From the NCBI RefSeq assembly GCF_040566545.1, contig NZ_JBEWZI010000002.1, positions 62,001 to 126,000 on the forward strand: 64,000 nucleotides of DNA, written 5' to 3'. The DNA is from Uliginosibacterium flavum. GTDB lineage: Bacteria; Pseudomonadota; Gammaproteobacteria; Burkholderiales; Rhodocyclaceae. Both the position numbers and the translations under genes were made by a program. Below, piece by piece: positions 36,529 to 45,702 of this stretch (positions within the stretch are counted from its first letter, which is position 1; each line of letters begins with the position of its first letter). The notes under the pieces were generated by a model, which was not told where the DNA came from, made no database searches, and saw only the letters and a list, made by a program, of their open reading frames with translations.

Positions 36529-36578
36529 GGCTATGGATCGCAATAAGGTCAAAACAGGCAACCGCCTGACATGCAAAA

Positions 36579-38279
36579 TCAATACTGATAACTGGCCTGA
36601 AAGCCGACAGTGGGCTGGGGCGTGCGGAAACTCTTGGGACGTTCCACGGGCCAGCCGGCAAAAACCTCGTAGCTGGCGCCTTGCCACGTCCCCCTGAGGC
36701 CGACTGCGACACCGCCCAGCGTTTTGCCAGCCAGGTGTGCAGCGCTGGGGCCGGCGACTTCGCCGTGATCGTAGGCAAGGAAGATGTTCTGTCCGCTGGC
36801 AGCGATGGGCAGCTCCATCTCGTTGCGCCAGTACCAGCCGCGCTCGGCCGCCAGTGTGGTTTCGCCATCAAACCCGCGCACGGTATAGCGCCCGCCGATG
36901 GAGAACATTTCATTGGCGTACAGACGGGAGCCGGTTGATTGAGCCCGGAGTGCGCTGATCCAGCGCAGAGGCAGCTCCCCTACAGCGAAGGGCACGCTGG
37001 CGCTGATGTCAGCAAACTCCAAGTGGTAATCAAAGCTGGGCGCTTCGGCAGGCAGGTCAGCGGGATCGTTCTGGCCGCCAAACCAGGAATTCCCTTCCTT
37101 GTAGCCGAGCGTGAAATCCATTTGCGCACGGCCCAGGTATTGCCGGCGGTTCAAGGCGAGTTCCAGCGCAGTGGTGTTGCGGCGCTGGACTTCAATTTCG
37201 GTGTCATCGATGAAGCTGTGGCTCTTGCGCTTGATCAGACGCGCGTACGCACTGGTTTTGCTGGTCTGGTCCCGATGCAGCGTCCGCAGGATTTTGAGAT
37301 CGGTCTGCTCGCTTTTGCCGCTCGAAACAAAATCCTGATTTGCGCCCGCAATGGTCTGGTGAAAGCGCGAACGACTCACCCCTGTAGAGATCAGCCAGTA
37401 GCCGAAGGGAATGCTGTAGCTGGCAGAGTTGCCGCGTGAACCGAGTTCGTCGCGATCCCGTTGCGCATCGCTATTGGTGGTCACGCTGAGAAGATCATTC
37501 AGCCCGAGTGGATTATCCAGACTGAGAGACAGCGAAGCCTGATATTTTCCGGTCGCCTTGCTGCCAGCGTCGTCGGCCGACACAGCCACTCGCCAGGGTT
37601 TGCTACGCTGGGCTTTGATGACGATATCGCTCTCGCCGGCATGCTCGCCGGGCTGAATCTCGAAGTCGACGTCTTGCGAAGGCACGCGTTTGAGTTGCTC
37701 AAGGCCTTGCTCCAGATCGCGCAAGTTCAGTAAATCGCCGGGCCTGATCGGAAATGCCGTGCGCCAGGAGACATCCGGACTGCCGTCTGCCATGCGAACC
37801 TTGCCGACCGTGCCGGGAATCAGCAGCAAAGACAATTCACCCTTTGAAAGATCCTGCTCGGGGATGCCGATTCGTGTGGTGATGTAGCCGCGATCAATCA
37901 AGGATGCTGTGAGCTTCTTGACGATACGGCTCAGGCCTTCCTTGCCCACGCATCGGCCGGTGGCGTACTCGAACTGCTCATTCAACCAGAAGAATCGGTC
38001 CAGCTGCTTGCCTTCAAGCTTGATGCGGGTAATCCGGAAGCAAGGCTTTTCGTCGGGCAACTCGAAGCTCTTGGGGTCCGCAGCCGCTGGGCGTTCAAGC
38101 TCAACGCGCGGAGCATTCAGGCGGTTCTGTCGATCCTCTTCCTCCTGCTGCGCACGGCGGCGCTGCTCCTGCGTATCGGCAGGAGTTTGCGCATGGGCCC
38201 AAGCCGCCACAAAGAGCAAGACACAGGCAAAGCCAAGCGCGATCAAAGATCGCACACGCAACAAGTACAGATTCGTCAT
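36579..38279 (-). CDS. cdiB: CdiB/ShlB-type outer-membrane transporter (TpsB)
   Basis: 566 residues. Signal peptide (LIALGFACVLLFVAAWAHA), a charged linker rich in RRRAQQEEEDRQN, POTRA-like domain (RGYITTRIGIPEQDLSKGEL), then a 16-strand beta-barrel ending in the aromatic C-terminal FQASYQY. It forms the two-partner secretion pore for CdiA. The order cdiB-cdiA-immunity is the E. coli type. An upstream in-frame extension to 38357 is discarded because it precedes the signal peptide. Confidence 0.92.
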   Translation of the reverse strand: MTNLYLLRVRSLIALGFACVLLFVAAWAHAQTPADTQEQRRRAQQEEEDRQNRLNAPRVELERPAAADPKSFELPDEKPCFRITRIKLEGKQLDRFFWLNEQFEYATGRCVGKEGLSRIVKKLTASLIDRGYITTRIGIPEQDLSKGELSLLLIPGTVGKVRMADGSPDVSWRTAFPIRPGDLLNLRDLEQGLEQLKRVPSQDVDFEIQPGEHAGESDIVIKAQRSKPWRVAVSADDAGSKATGKYQASLSLSLDNPLGLNDLLSVTTNSDAQRDRDELGSRGNSASYSIPFGYWLISTGVSRSRFHQTIAGANQDFVSSGKSEQTDLKILRTLHRDQTSKTSAYARLIKRKSHSFIDDTEIEVQRRNTTALELALNRRQYLGRAQMDFTLGYKEGNSWFGGQNDPADLPAEAPSFDYHLEFADISASVPFAVGELPLRWISALRAQSTGSRLYANEMFSIGGRYTVRGFDGETTLAAERGWYWRNEMELPIAASGQNIFLAYDHGEVAGPSAAHLAGKTLGGVAVGLRGTWQGASYEVFAGWPVERPKSFRTPQPTVGFQASYQY

Positions 38280-38439
38280 TTCAGGATCAGTCGCTAAATA
38301 CCGCACGCCTTGCGCGGCATGCACCCTCGATCCGAATTCTGCGTGCTGCCTGAACATTTACAGGGCAACACACAGCAAGGACGAAGCACTTCAAATGCCC
38401 TACGGGTTTACCCAAGAGCGGAAGTTGGCTATTTAACTA

Positions 38440-38640
38440 TGAGACGGAAAAGATGAGTGTGAAATATGTCACGCTTTTTAAAAATAAGTCATATTAAACA
38501 AACACTTACAAACAACAAATACAACTATTTCATCAAATTCAACAATACCCACGTTTGAAAGCTGGCTAATTTGTCAAATTCACAAACTATCGACAAAATG
38601 ACTTCCGTCCTCATCTTGATGGCAACCGCACCTCGCCAAC
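38440..38640. other. AT-rich stretch upstream of cdiB
   Basis: The 748-bp space between cdiB and lpdA has no gene. Its left part, from about 38440 to 38640, is strikingly AT-rich (for example AAATACAACTATTTCATC) against GC-rich neighbours. It likely holds the cdiB promoter and could be H-NS-like silenced, horizontally acquired DNA. Confidence 0.6.
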
Positions 38641-38894
38641 CTTGGATTTGGCTTTAGTGCAGACGTCATCGTGACTCATAGCTAGGGCCAAACCTTAAGG
38701 CCGGTGACAAGTGAATAGCGGACGGAGCTCACAGAATCCGCGAACGCCTTTTAGCCTGACGATTTACCCTGGGGATTGCTGGGACGAAAGGCAGCTCAGC
38801 TTTGGAAGCTGCCGTTCATGGAACTTGGGACCGAATGGCTGTTGTGGGTCGTCTGCACACATTCACGGCATCAATAACGGACATCCCCTAAAAA

Positions 38895-38957
38895 CCCCAC
38901 CAGCCGGGCCTCTCCAGCCACTCTGATTGCTCAACGCCGCCCCGCGCGGCTCTTCAG
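38895..38957 (+). repeat. Dispersed 40-bp intergenic repeat, copy C
   Basis: Core 38915-38957: CAGCCAC, 14 bases, GCCGC, CCCGCGC, GGCTCTTCAG, followed by CAGCCAC-like bases that could start a further unit. The upstream flank (ACCCCACCAGCC) also aligns with copies A and B. It marks the right side of the accessory island. Confidence 0.75.
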
Positions 38958-38972
38958 CCACCTCGCCCCACA

Positions 38973-39012
38973 AACGAAAAGGGCTGCCAAATCTGGCAGC
39001 CCTTTTCGTTTT
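38973..39012. terminator. Strong intrinsic terminator
   Basis: A 17-bp perfect stem (AACGAAAAGGGCTGCCA, 38973-38989, with its complement 38994-39010) around AATC, followed by TTT. It ends the pdh operon on the minus strand. Confidence 0.95.
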
Positions 39013-39027
39013 CAGCAGCAGTACTGC

Positions 39028-40803
39028 TTACTTTTTCTTCATCGGCGGAATGTCGGTACAGGTACCTTCAAACACTTCGGCCGCCATGCCGATGGATTCG
39101 CCCAGGGTCGGGTGCGGGTGGATGGTCTTGCCGATATCCACGGCATCGCAGCCCATTTCAATCGCCAGAGTGATTTCACCGATCATGTCGCCCGCGTTCG
39201 GGCCGACGATCCCGCCACCGATGATGCGATGGGTTTCCGAATCGAAAATCAGCTTGGTGAAGCCGTAGTCGCAGCCGTTGGCAATCGCGCGGCCCGAGGC
39301 GGCCCACGGGAACTTGCCGACACCGATCTTGCGGCCGGTGGCCTTGGCTTCGATTTCGGTCACACCAACCCAGGCCACTTCTGGCTCGGTGTAGGCCACG
39401 CCCGGAATCACTGAGGCGTCGAAGTAGGACTTCTGACCCGCCGCGACTTCAGCGGCCACATGCGCCTCATGCACGCCCTTGTGCGCCAGCATGGGCTGAC
39501 CCACGATGTCGCCGATGGCGAAGATGTGCGGCACGTTGGTGCGCTGCTGCTTGTCGACCTGGATGAAGCCACGATCGCTGACCAGCACGCCGGCCTTCTC
39601 GGCGGAGAGCTTCTTGCCGTTCGGGCTGCGGCCCACAGCCACGAGGACCATGTCGTATTTCTGCTCGTCGGCCGGCGCCTGTTCGCCATCGAACTTGACC
39701 AGCAGACCGTCCGGACGGCAGGTAACGCCGACGGTGCGGGTCTTGAGCATGATCTTGTCGAAGCGGTGCAGGTTCTGCTTCTCCCAGACCTTGACCAGAT
39801 CGCGATCCGCGCCGGGCATCAGGCCATCGCCCATTTCCACGCAGTCAATGCGCGCACCGAGGGCGGAATAGACGGTGGCCATTTCCAGACCGATGATGCC
39901 GCCGCCGATGACCAGCATGCGCTTCGGGATGCTACGCAACTCCAGCGCGCCGGTCGAATCGACGATGCGCGGATCTTCGGGCACGAAAGGCAGCTTCACC
40001 ACGGATGAACCAGCGGCGATGATGCACTTCTCGAAACGGATGACCTTTTTCTCGCCGGTGGCGGTCTGGCCTTCACCCGAGGTCACGGACACTTCAACGT
40101 GATGCGCATCAATGAAATTGCCATAGCCACGCACGGTCTCGACCTTGCGCGCCTTGGCCATGCCAGCCAGCCCGCCGGTGAGCTTGCTGATGACTTTTTC
40201 CTTGTGCGCACGCAGGCGATTCAGGTCGACCTTGGTCTCGCCGAAGGAGACGCCCACGTCCGAGAAATGGGAGGCTTCTTCGAGCACCGAAGCGACGTGC
40301 AGCAGCGCCTTGGACGGGATGCAACCGACATTCAGACACACGCCGCCCAGCGTCGCATAACGCTCCACCAGCACGGTCTGCATGCCCAGATCGGCCGCGC
40401 GGAAGGCGGCCGAATAGCCGCCAGGGCCAGCGCCAAGCACCAGCATCTGGCATTCCATGTCGACCTTGCCGGTATAGCTGCCACCGGCAATCGGCGCCGC
40501 TGCTGGCGCGGCAGCCGGCGCCGACTCCGCCGGTTTGGGCGCAGCAGCGGCAGCAGCGCCGGAAATGGCTTCCATCATCAGCAGCACGCTGCCTTCGGAG
40601 ACGCGATCACCGACCTTGACCTGCACGGACTTGACCACCCCGGCAGCCGGCGAAGGCACATCCAGCGTCGCCTTGTCGGATTCCAGCGTGGCGATGCTGT
40701 CATCCACGCTCAGCGTATCGCCGGGTTTGACGAACAGTTCGATGATCGGGATGTCCTTGAAGTCCCCGACATCGGGGACCTTCACTTCAATCAATTGGCT
40801 CAT
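39028..40803 (-). CDS. lpdA: Dihydrolipoamide dehydrogenase (E3) with N-terminal lipoyl domain
   Basis: 591 residues. Residues 1-80 are a lipoyl domain with the lipoylated lysine in LESDKATLDVPS; an Ala/Pro linker follows, then the flavoprotein: GAGPGGYSAAFRAADLG, disulfide GGVCLNVGCIPS, and the second nucleotide motif VIGGGIIGLEMA. It reoxidises dihydrolipoyl groups in pyruvate dehydrogenase. The extra lipoyl domain is common in betaproteobacterial pdh operons. Third gene of aceE-aceF-lpdA. Confidence 0.96.
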   Translation of the reverse strand: MSQLIEVKVPDVGDFKDIPIIELFVKPGDTLSVDDSIATLESDKATLDVPSPAAGVVKSVQVKVGDRVSEGSVLLMMEAISGAAAAAAPKPAESAPAAAPAAAPIAGGSYTGKVDMECQMLVLGAGPGGYSAAFRAADLGMQTVLVERYATLGGVCLNVGCIPSKALLHVASVLEEASHFSDVGVSFGETKVDLNRLRAHKEKVISKLTGGLAGMAKARKVETVRGYGNFIDAHHVEVSVTSGEGQTATGEKKVIRFEKCIIAAGSSVVKLPFVPEDPRIVDSTGALELRSIPKRMLVIGGGIIGLEMATVYSALGARIDCVEMGDGLMPGADRDLVKVWEKQNLHRFDKIMLKTRTVGVTCRPDGLLVKFDGEQAPADEQKYDMVLVAVGRSPNGKKLSAEKAGVLVSDRGFIQVDKQQRTNVPHIFAIGDIVGQPMLAHKGVHEAHVAAEVAAGQKSYFDASVIPGVAYTEPEVAWVGVTEIEAKATGRKIGVGKFPWAASGRAIANGCDYGFTKLIFDSETHRIIGGGIVGPNAGDMIGEITLAIEMGCDAVDIGKTIHPHPTLGESIGMAAEVFEGTCTDIPPMKKK

Positions 40804-40818
40804 GGTTCAGTCCTCGCC

Positions 40819-42459
40819 TCAGAGCAGCACACGGCGAAAGTCTTGCAGCACGCCGGCGAAGTAAGCATTGAAACGGGCGGCAGAAGCGCCGTCGATGACG
40901 CGATGATCCCAGGACAGTGACAGCGGCAGCATCAGGCGCGGTGCGAATTGCTTGCCGTCCCACACCGGACGGATCTGCGATTTGCAGACGCCCATGATCG
41001 CCACTTCCGGCGCATTGATGATCGGCGTGAAATACACGCCGCCAATGCCGCCCAGCGAGCTGATCGTGAAACAGCCACCCTGCATCTGGTCGGGCTTGAG
41101 CTTGCCTTCACGGGCCAGCTTGGCCAGATCGCCCATTTCCTTGGCAATCTCGATCACACCCTTCTTGTCGGCATCCTTGATGACCGGCACGACCAGGCCA
41201 TTTGGCGTGTCCGCAGCGAAGCCGATGTGAAAGTACTTCTTCAGGACCAGATTGTCGCCGTCCAGAGAAGCATTGAACTCGGGGAACTTCTGCAGCGCCG
41301 CCACGGCCGCCTTGATCATGAAGGCCAGCATGGTGAGCTTGGAGCCGCTCTTTTCCAGCTCCTTGTTCATGCTCACGCGGAAGGCTTCCAGATCCGTGAT
41401 GTCCGCATCGTCATGATTGGTAACGTGCGGAATGACCACCCAGTTGCGATGCAGATTGGCACCGGAAATCTTCTTGATGCGCGACAGCGGCTGCGATTCG
41501 ACCGCACCGAACTTCGCGAAGTCGACCTTCGGCCAGGCCAGCAGATTGAGGCCACCCACGCCGCCACCGGCGGACGCAGAACCGGCCGGAGCTAGCGCGC
41601 CCGAAGAGACCTGAGCGAGGATGCCCTTGACGAAGTTCTGCACGTCATCCTGCAGGATACGGCCCTTCGGCCCGCTCGCAACGACCTTGGTGATATCCAC
41701 ACCCAGTTCGCGCGCAAAGCGGCGCACGCCGGGGCTGGCATGCGACATGGCGGCGGAGGCCGTCGCCACAGGGCCTGCAGCCAGGGCGCCAGTAGAGGCA
41801 GACGCAGCGGGCGTCTGCGCGGCAGCTGCCTGCACAGCGGCCACGGGTGCGGCTGTCGGAGCAGCGACCGGTGTGGCTCCTGCTGCGGCAACACCTTCCA
41901 GTACGGCCAGCACGGCGCCAACCGCGACACGATCGCCGACCTTGACCAGTACTTGCTTGACCACGCCGGCAGCCGAGCTCGGCACTTCCATGGTGGCCTT
42001 GTCGGATTCGAGCGTCGCCACCGGGGCATCGACCGCAATCACGTCGCCCACCTTGATGAACACCTCGATGACCGGTACATCCTTGAAATCGCCGATATCC
42101 GGCACGGTCAGTTCAATCTTGCCTGCGGCGGCAGGCGCCGCAACGGGGGCAGCCGCAGGCACGGCCGCGACAGGCGCCGCGGCCGGAGTCGGGGCAGCTG
42201 CGGGGGCGGCGGCTACTCCAGCAGCTTCCAGCACCACAACCACCGCGCCTTCGCCAGCGCGATCGCCAACCTTGACGCGCACTTCCTTGACCACACCGGC
42301 GGCCGAAGACGGCACTTCCATGGTGGCTTTGTCAGACTCCAGGGTCAGCAGCGGATCGTCGAGTTTGACCGTGTCGCCAACTTTGACGAACACTTCGATG
42401 ACCGGCACATCCTTGAAATCACCAATATCGGGGACTTTTACTTCGATGAGTTGGCTCAT
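40819..42459 (-). CDS. aceF: Dihydrolipoyllysine acetyltransferase (E2)
   Basis: 546 residues. Two lipoyl domains (both with LESDKATMEVPS), each followed by a long Ala/Pro-rich hinge, an E1/E3-binding domain (SPGVRRFARELGVDITKV), and the catalytic core ending DHRVIDGASAARF. It transfers the acetyl group to CoA. Two lipoyl domains, against three in E. coli, plus one on E3. The hinge DNA is highly repetitive (GCGGC-rich). Confidence 0.96.
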   Translation of the reverse strand: MSQLIEVKVPDIGDFKDVPVIEVFVKVGDTVKLDDPLLTLESDKATMEVPSSAAGVVKEVRVKVGDRAGEGAVVVVLEAAGVAAAPAAAPTPAAAPVAAVPAAAPVAAPAAAGKIELTVPDIGDFKDVPVIEVFIKVGDVIAVDAPVATLESDKATMEVPSSAAGVVKQVLVKVGDRVAVGAVLAVLEGVAAAGATPVAAPTAAPVAAVQAAAAQTPAASASTGALAAGPVATASAAMSHASPGVRRFARELGVDITKVVASGPKGRILQDDVQNFVKGILAQVSSGALAPAGSASAGGGVGGLNLLAWPKVDFAKFGAVESQPLSRIKKISGANLHRNWVVIPHVTNHDDADITDLEAFRVSMNKELEKSGSKLTMLAFMIKAAVAALQKFPEFNASLDGDNLVLKKYFHIGFAADTPNGLVVPVIKDADKKGVIEIAKEMGDLAKLAREGKLKPDQMQGGCFTISSLGGIGGVYFTPIINAPEVAIMGVCKSQIRPVWDGKQFAPRLMLPLSLSWDHRVIDGASAARFNAYFAGVLQDFRRVLL

Positions 42460-42471
42460 TGTTTTTTCCTA

Positions 42472-42553
42472 GTGAGGAGTGAGGAGTAAGGAGCAAGGGG
42501 CGGAGATCAGCGATAAAAAGACCTGCTGTAGTCTCGCCCCTCATGCCTCACGC
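42472..42553. repeat. Inverted heptad-repeat element between aceF and aceE
   Basis: Left arm GTGAGGAGTGAGGAGTAAGG (42472-42491) is built of GAGGAGT-type 7-bp units; right arm GCCCCTCATGCCTCACGCC (42535-42553) is its imperfect reverse complement. It lies in the 95-bp gap between aceF and aceE. Same layout as the element at 1731-1829 with a different heptamer. Confidence 0.7.
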
Positions 42554-42554
42554 C

Positions 42555-45230
42555 TTACGCATACATCGGGTTCGGCTTGTTGGCATCGATGCCGTACTTG
42601 AGGATTGCCGCGGCAACCTTCTCGCGGCCAATCGTGCCTTCGTCGGCCAGCGCCGATAGCGCAGCGATCACCACCCAGCGACGATCCACTTCAAAGTGGT
42701 CACGCAGTGCTTCACGCGTATCCGAACGGCCGAAACCATCCGTACCCAGCACCACATACTTGTTCGGCACAAAGGGACGAATCTGCTCGGCATACAGGCG
42801 GATGTAGTCGGTGGCCGCAATCAGCGGACCAACCGAGCCCTTGAGCTTGGCTTCAACATGCGAGAGCTTCCTTTCATCCATCGGGTGCAGCATGTTCCAG
42901 CGTGCCGTGGCGTTGCCTTCGCGGGTCAGCTCATTCAGGCTAGGCGCGCCCCAGATGTCGGACTCGACCCCCCAGTCGGCCTGCAGCATGTCAGCCGCGG
43001 CAATCACTTCACGGAAGATCGTGCCGGAGCCCATCAATTGCACGCGCGGAGCTTTGCTCTTGGCGCCGTTACGGAACTTGTACAAGCCCTTGATGATGTC
43101 GGCCTCGGAGCCTTCCGGAAGCGCCGGGTGCTCGTAGTTCTCGTTCATGACGGTGATGTAGTAGTACACATCTTCCTGCTCGCCAAACATGCGGCGCAGA
43201 CCATCCTGGAAGATCACAGCCAACTCGAAGGAGAAGGTCGGGTCGTAGCTGATGCAGTTCGGGATGGTGCCGGCCAGAATATGGCTATGGCCATCTTCGT
43301 GCTGCAGACCTTCGCCGTTCAGCGTGGTGCGGCCAGCCGTTGCGCCAATCAGGAAGCCGCGAGCACGCGAGTCGCCTGCCGCCCAGCACAAGTCCATGGT
43401 GCGCTGCATGCCGAACATCGAATAGAAGATGTAGAACGGAATCATCTGCACGCCATGCGTGGAGTAAGCCGTTGCGGCAGCAATCCAGTCCGCCATGGCG
43501 CCGGCTTCGTTAATGCCGTCCTGCATGACTTGACCGTCTTTGCTCTCCTTGTAGAACATGAGCTGGTCATGATCCTGCGGCAGATACTTCTGGCCTTCCT
43601 GATTCCAGATGCCGTACTGGCGGAACATGCCTTCCATACCAAAAGTGCGCGACTCATCCACCACGATTGGCACCACATTCTTGCCGATCTGCTTGTCCTT
43701 GAGGATGGTGTTGAACATGCGCACGATGGCCATCGTGGTCGAGAACTCGCGACCTTCGCCCGACGCCTTCAACTGCGCATCGAAGGCTGCCAGTGCGGGC
43801 ACATCCAGCTTGGCGGCGGTGCGGCGACGGCTGGGCAGATAGCCCCCCAGATCCATGCGGCGCAGACGCATGTAACTCAGCTCCGGCGAGCCTTCCTCGA
43901 ACTTGATGAAAGGCATCGACTCGAGTTGGTCGTCAGCCACCGGAATATGGAAACGATCGCGGAAAGCTTTCAGCGAATCCAGCGTCATTTTCTTCGTCTG
44001 GTGGCTGGTGTTCTGTGCTTCACCGGACTCACCCATGCCGAAGCCTTTGACGGTATGCGCCAGGATCAGCGTCGGCTGGCCCTTGGTGTCGACCGCGGCC
44101 TTGTAAGCGGCGAAGACCTTGAACATGTCATGGCCGCCACGATTGAGCTTCCAGATGTCGTCGTCAGTCCAATCGGCAACCAGCTCCTTGAGTTCAGGCG
44201 TGCTGAAGAAGTGCTCGCGCACCCACGCACCGTTCTTCGACTTGTAGGTCTGGAACTCACCATCCACCACCTCGAGCATGCGTTTTTTCAGCAAGCCCTT
44301 GGTATCACGGGTGAACAGAGCATCCCAGTTCGAGCCCCACATCAGCTTGACCACATTCCAGCCAGCGCCACGGAATTCGGCTTCCAGCTCCTGAATGATC
44401 TTGCCATTCCCGCGCACCGGACCATCCAGACGTTGCAGATTACAGTTGATCACAAAGACCAGATTGTCGAGCTTCTCGCGACAGGCCAGGCCAAGCGCAC
44501 CGCGCGACTCGACTTCGTCCATCTCGCCGTCGCCCATGAAAGCCCAGACCTTGCGGCCAGACGTATCCTGAATGCCACGATCGCTCAGATAGCGCAGGAA
44601 GCGCGCCTGATAAATTGCCTGCAACGGGCCCAGGCCCATCGACACGGTCGGGAATTGCCAGAAATCCGGCATCAGCCAAGGGTGCGGGTAGGACGAGAGA
44701 CCCTTGCCCGAGGTTTCCTGACGGAAATTATCGAGTTGCTCTTCAGTCAGGCGGCCGAGCAGGAATGCGCGGGCGTAAATCCCCGGGATGGAGTGACCCT
44801 GAAAATAAATCAGGTCACCTTCCTGCTGTTCGGTCGGCGCCTTCCAGAACCAGTTAAAACCCACGTCATACAGGGTGGCGCTGGAGGCGTAAGAGGCAAG
44901 ATGGCCGCCCACATTGGTGTGCTTGTTAGCACGCACCACCATAGCAATGGCATTCCAGCGCAGATATGCCTGAATCCGCAATTCCAGCTCGGGGTCGCCC
45001 GGATAGTTGGGCTGATCGGCGGTAGAGACAGTATTCAGGTAAGGCGTGTTGGCGCTGTAAGGCACCACTAATCCGCCATCGCGCAGATCTTCGATCAGGC
45101 GCTCAATCAGATAACGGGCGCGTTCGGGACTCTCATGCGCCGAAACTGCACTCAGCGCTTCCAACCATTCTTGGGTCTCTTGCTGATCCGTATCGGTCTG
45201 CAACAGGACGTGGGGCACTACCGCCATCAT
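42555..45230 (-). CDS. aceE: Pyruvate dehydrogenase E1 component
   Basis: 891 residues from ATG 45230 (45227 is an alternative), usual homodimeric length. The thiamine-diphosphate motif AFMGDGEMDEVESRGALGLA and the start HVLLQTDTDQQETQEWLEAL are diagnostic. It decarboxylates pyruvate and acetylates the E2 lipoyl arms. Start set by GAGGAG just upstream; a GTG at 45242 would overlap the ribosome site. First gene of the pdh operon; the 472-bp upstream region contains a perfect palindrome. Confidence 0.97.
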   Translation of the reverse strand: MMAVVPHVLLQTDTDQQETQEWLEALSAVSAHESPERARYLIERLIEDLRDGGLVVPYSANTPYLNTVSTADQPNYPGDPELELRIQAYLRWNAIAMVVRANKHTNVGGHLASYASSATLYDVGFNWFWKAPTEQQEGDLIYFQGHSIPGIYARAFLLGRLTEEQLDNFRQETSGKGLSSYPHPWLMPDFWQFPTVSMGLGPLQAIYQARFLRYLSDRGIQDTSGRKVWAFMGDGEMDEVESRGALGLACREKLDNLVFVINCNLQRLDGPVRGNGKIIQELEAEFRGAGWNVVKLMWGSNWDALFTRDTKGLLKKRMLEVVDGEFQTYKSKNGAWVREHFFSTPELKELVADWTDDDIWKLNRGGHDMFKVFAAYKAAVDTKGQPTLILAHTVKGFGMGESGEAQNTSHQTKKMTLDSLKAFRDRFHIPVADDQLESMPFIKFEEGSPELSYMRLRRMDLGGYLPSRRRTAAKLDVPALAAFDAQLKASGEGREFSTTMAIVRMFNTILKDKQIGKNVVPIVVDESRTFGMEGMFRQYGIWNQEGQKYLPQDHDQLMFYKESKDGQVMQDGINEAGAMADWIAAATAYSTHGVQMIPFYIFYSMFGMQRTMDLCWAAGDSRARGFLIGATAGRTTLNGEGLQHEDGHSHILAGTIPNCISYDPTFSFELAVIFQDGLRRMFGEQEDVYYYITVMNENYEHPALPEGSEADIIKGLYKFRNGAKSKAPRVQLMGSGTIFREVIAAADMLQADWGVESDIWGAPSLNELTREGNATARWNMLHPMDERKLSHVEAKLKGSVGPLIAATDYIRLYAEQIRPFVPNKYVVLGTDGFGRSDTREALRDHFEVDRRWVVIAALSALADEGTIGREKVAAAILKYGIDANKPNPMYA

Positions 45231-45477
45231 TACTCTCCTCACCAGGGGTTCATGGACCCGCTCCAGTCGGAGGAACCGGAGTGGTTTGCTTTTTTATTCG
45301 ACTTGCTCGCGCGCTAATGCTGACCCGGCCAAACCGGAGCGAGAGCAAGCCTGCGGGACACTCGTCACCCGCGGGCGCGAAATCCTTCGATCTCACAATA
45401 TAAAAGAACGACCCTCCCTATGCAATGACAAGCCTCCATCAAATTTCGTGACCGCTCCATAAAAAACCTTGAACAAT

Positions 45478-45502
45478 CATAATGTTGCGGCGCAACATTA
45501 TG
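45478..45502. promoter_or_regulatory. Perfect palindrome, candidate operator
   Basis: CATAATGTTGC (45478-45488), GGC, GCAACATTATG (45492-45502): an 11-bp exact inverted repeat with a 3-bp centre. It lies 248 bp upstream of aceE and 200 bp upstream of the divergent kinase. The TTGC-N3-GCAA core resembles operators of PhaR-type or related repressors; the regulator cannot be named from this alone. No CDS is visible in 45243-45702. Confidence 0.7.
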
Positions 45503-45702
45503 ACGATTTGCTAGCACGTCCCGCACTCTGAATTCGACGAGTCTGCCCGTAAGTCTCTAAGTCGCCTTGCGCCTAGGGGAAGCCCTGATGCAGCAAGCCT
45601 CGCGCTATCCGGACAATCAGTCACGCGATCGGCATCGAAGGCCCGCAAGGCAGCATCGATCAAGCGATAATCTCTCACCCCCAGCACACAGCACCACCCT
45701 GG

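Noticed and set aside
38711..38926. Small open frame between cdiB and the repeat
   Set aside because: No ribosome site, no family and no coding character.
42696..45071. Very long plus-strand open frame opposite aceE
   Set aside because: It is antisense to a fully conserved enzyme; codon bias of a GC-rich gene explains it.
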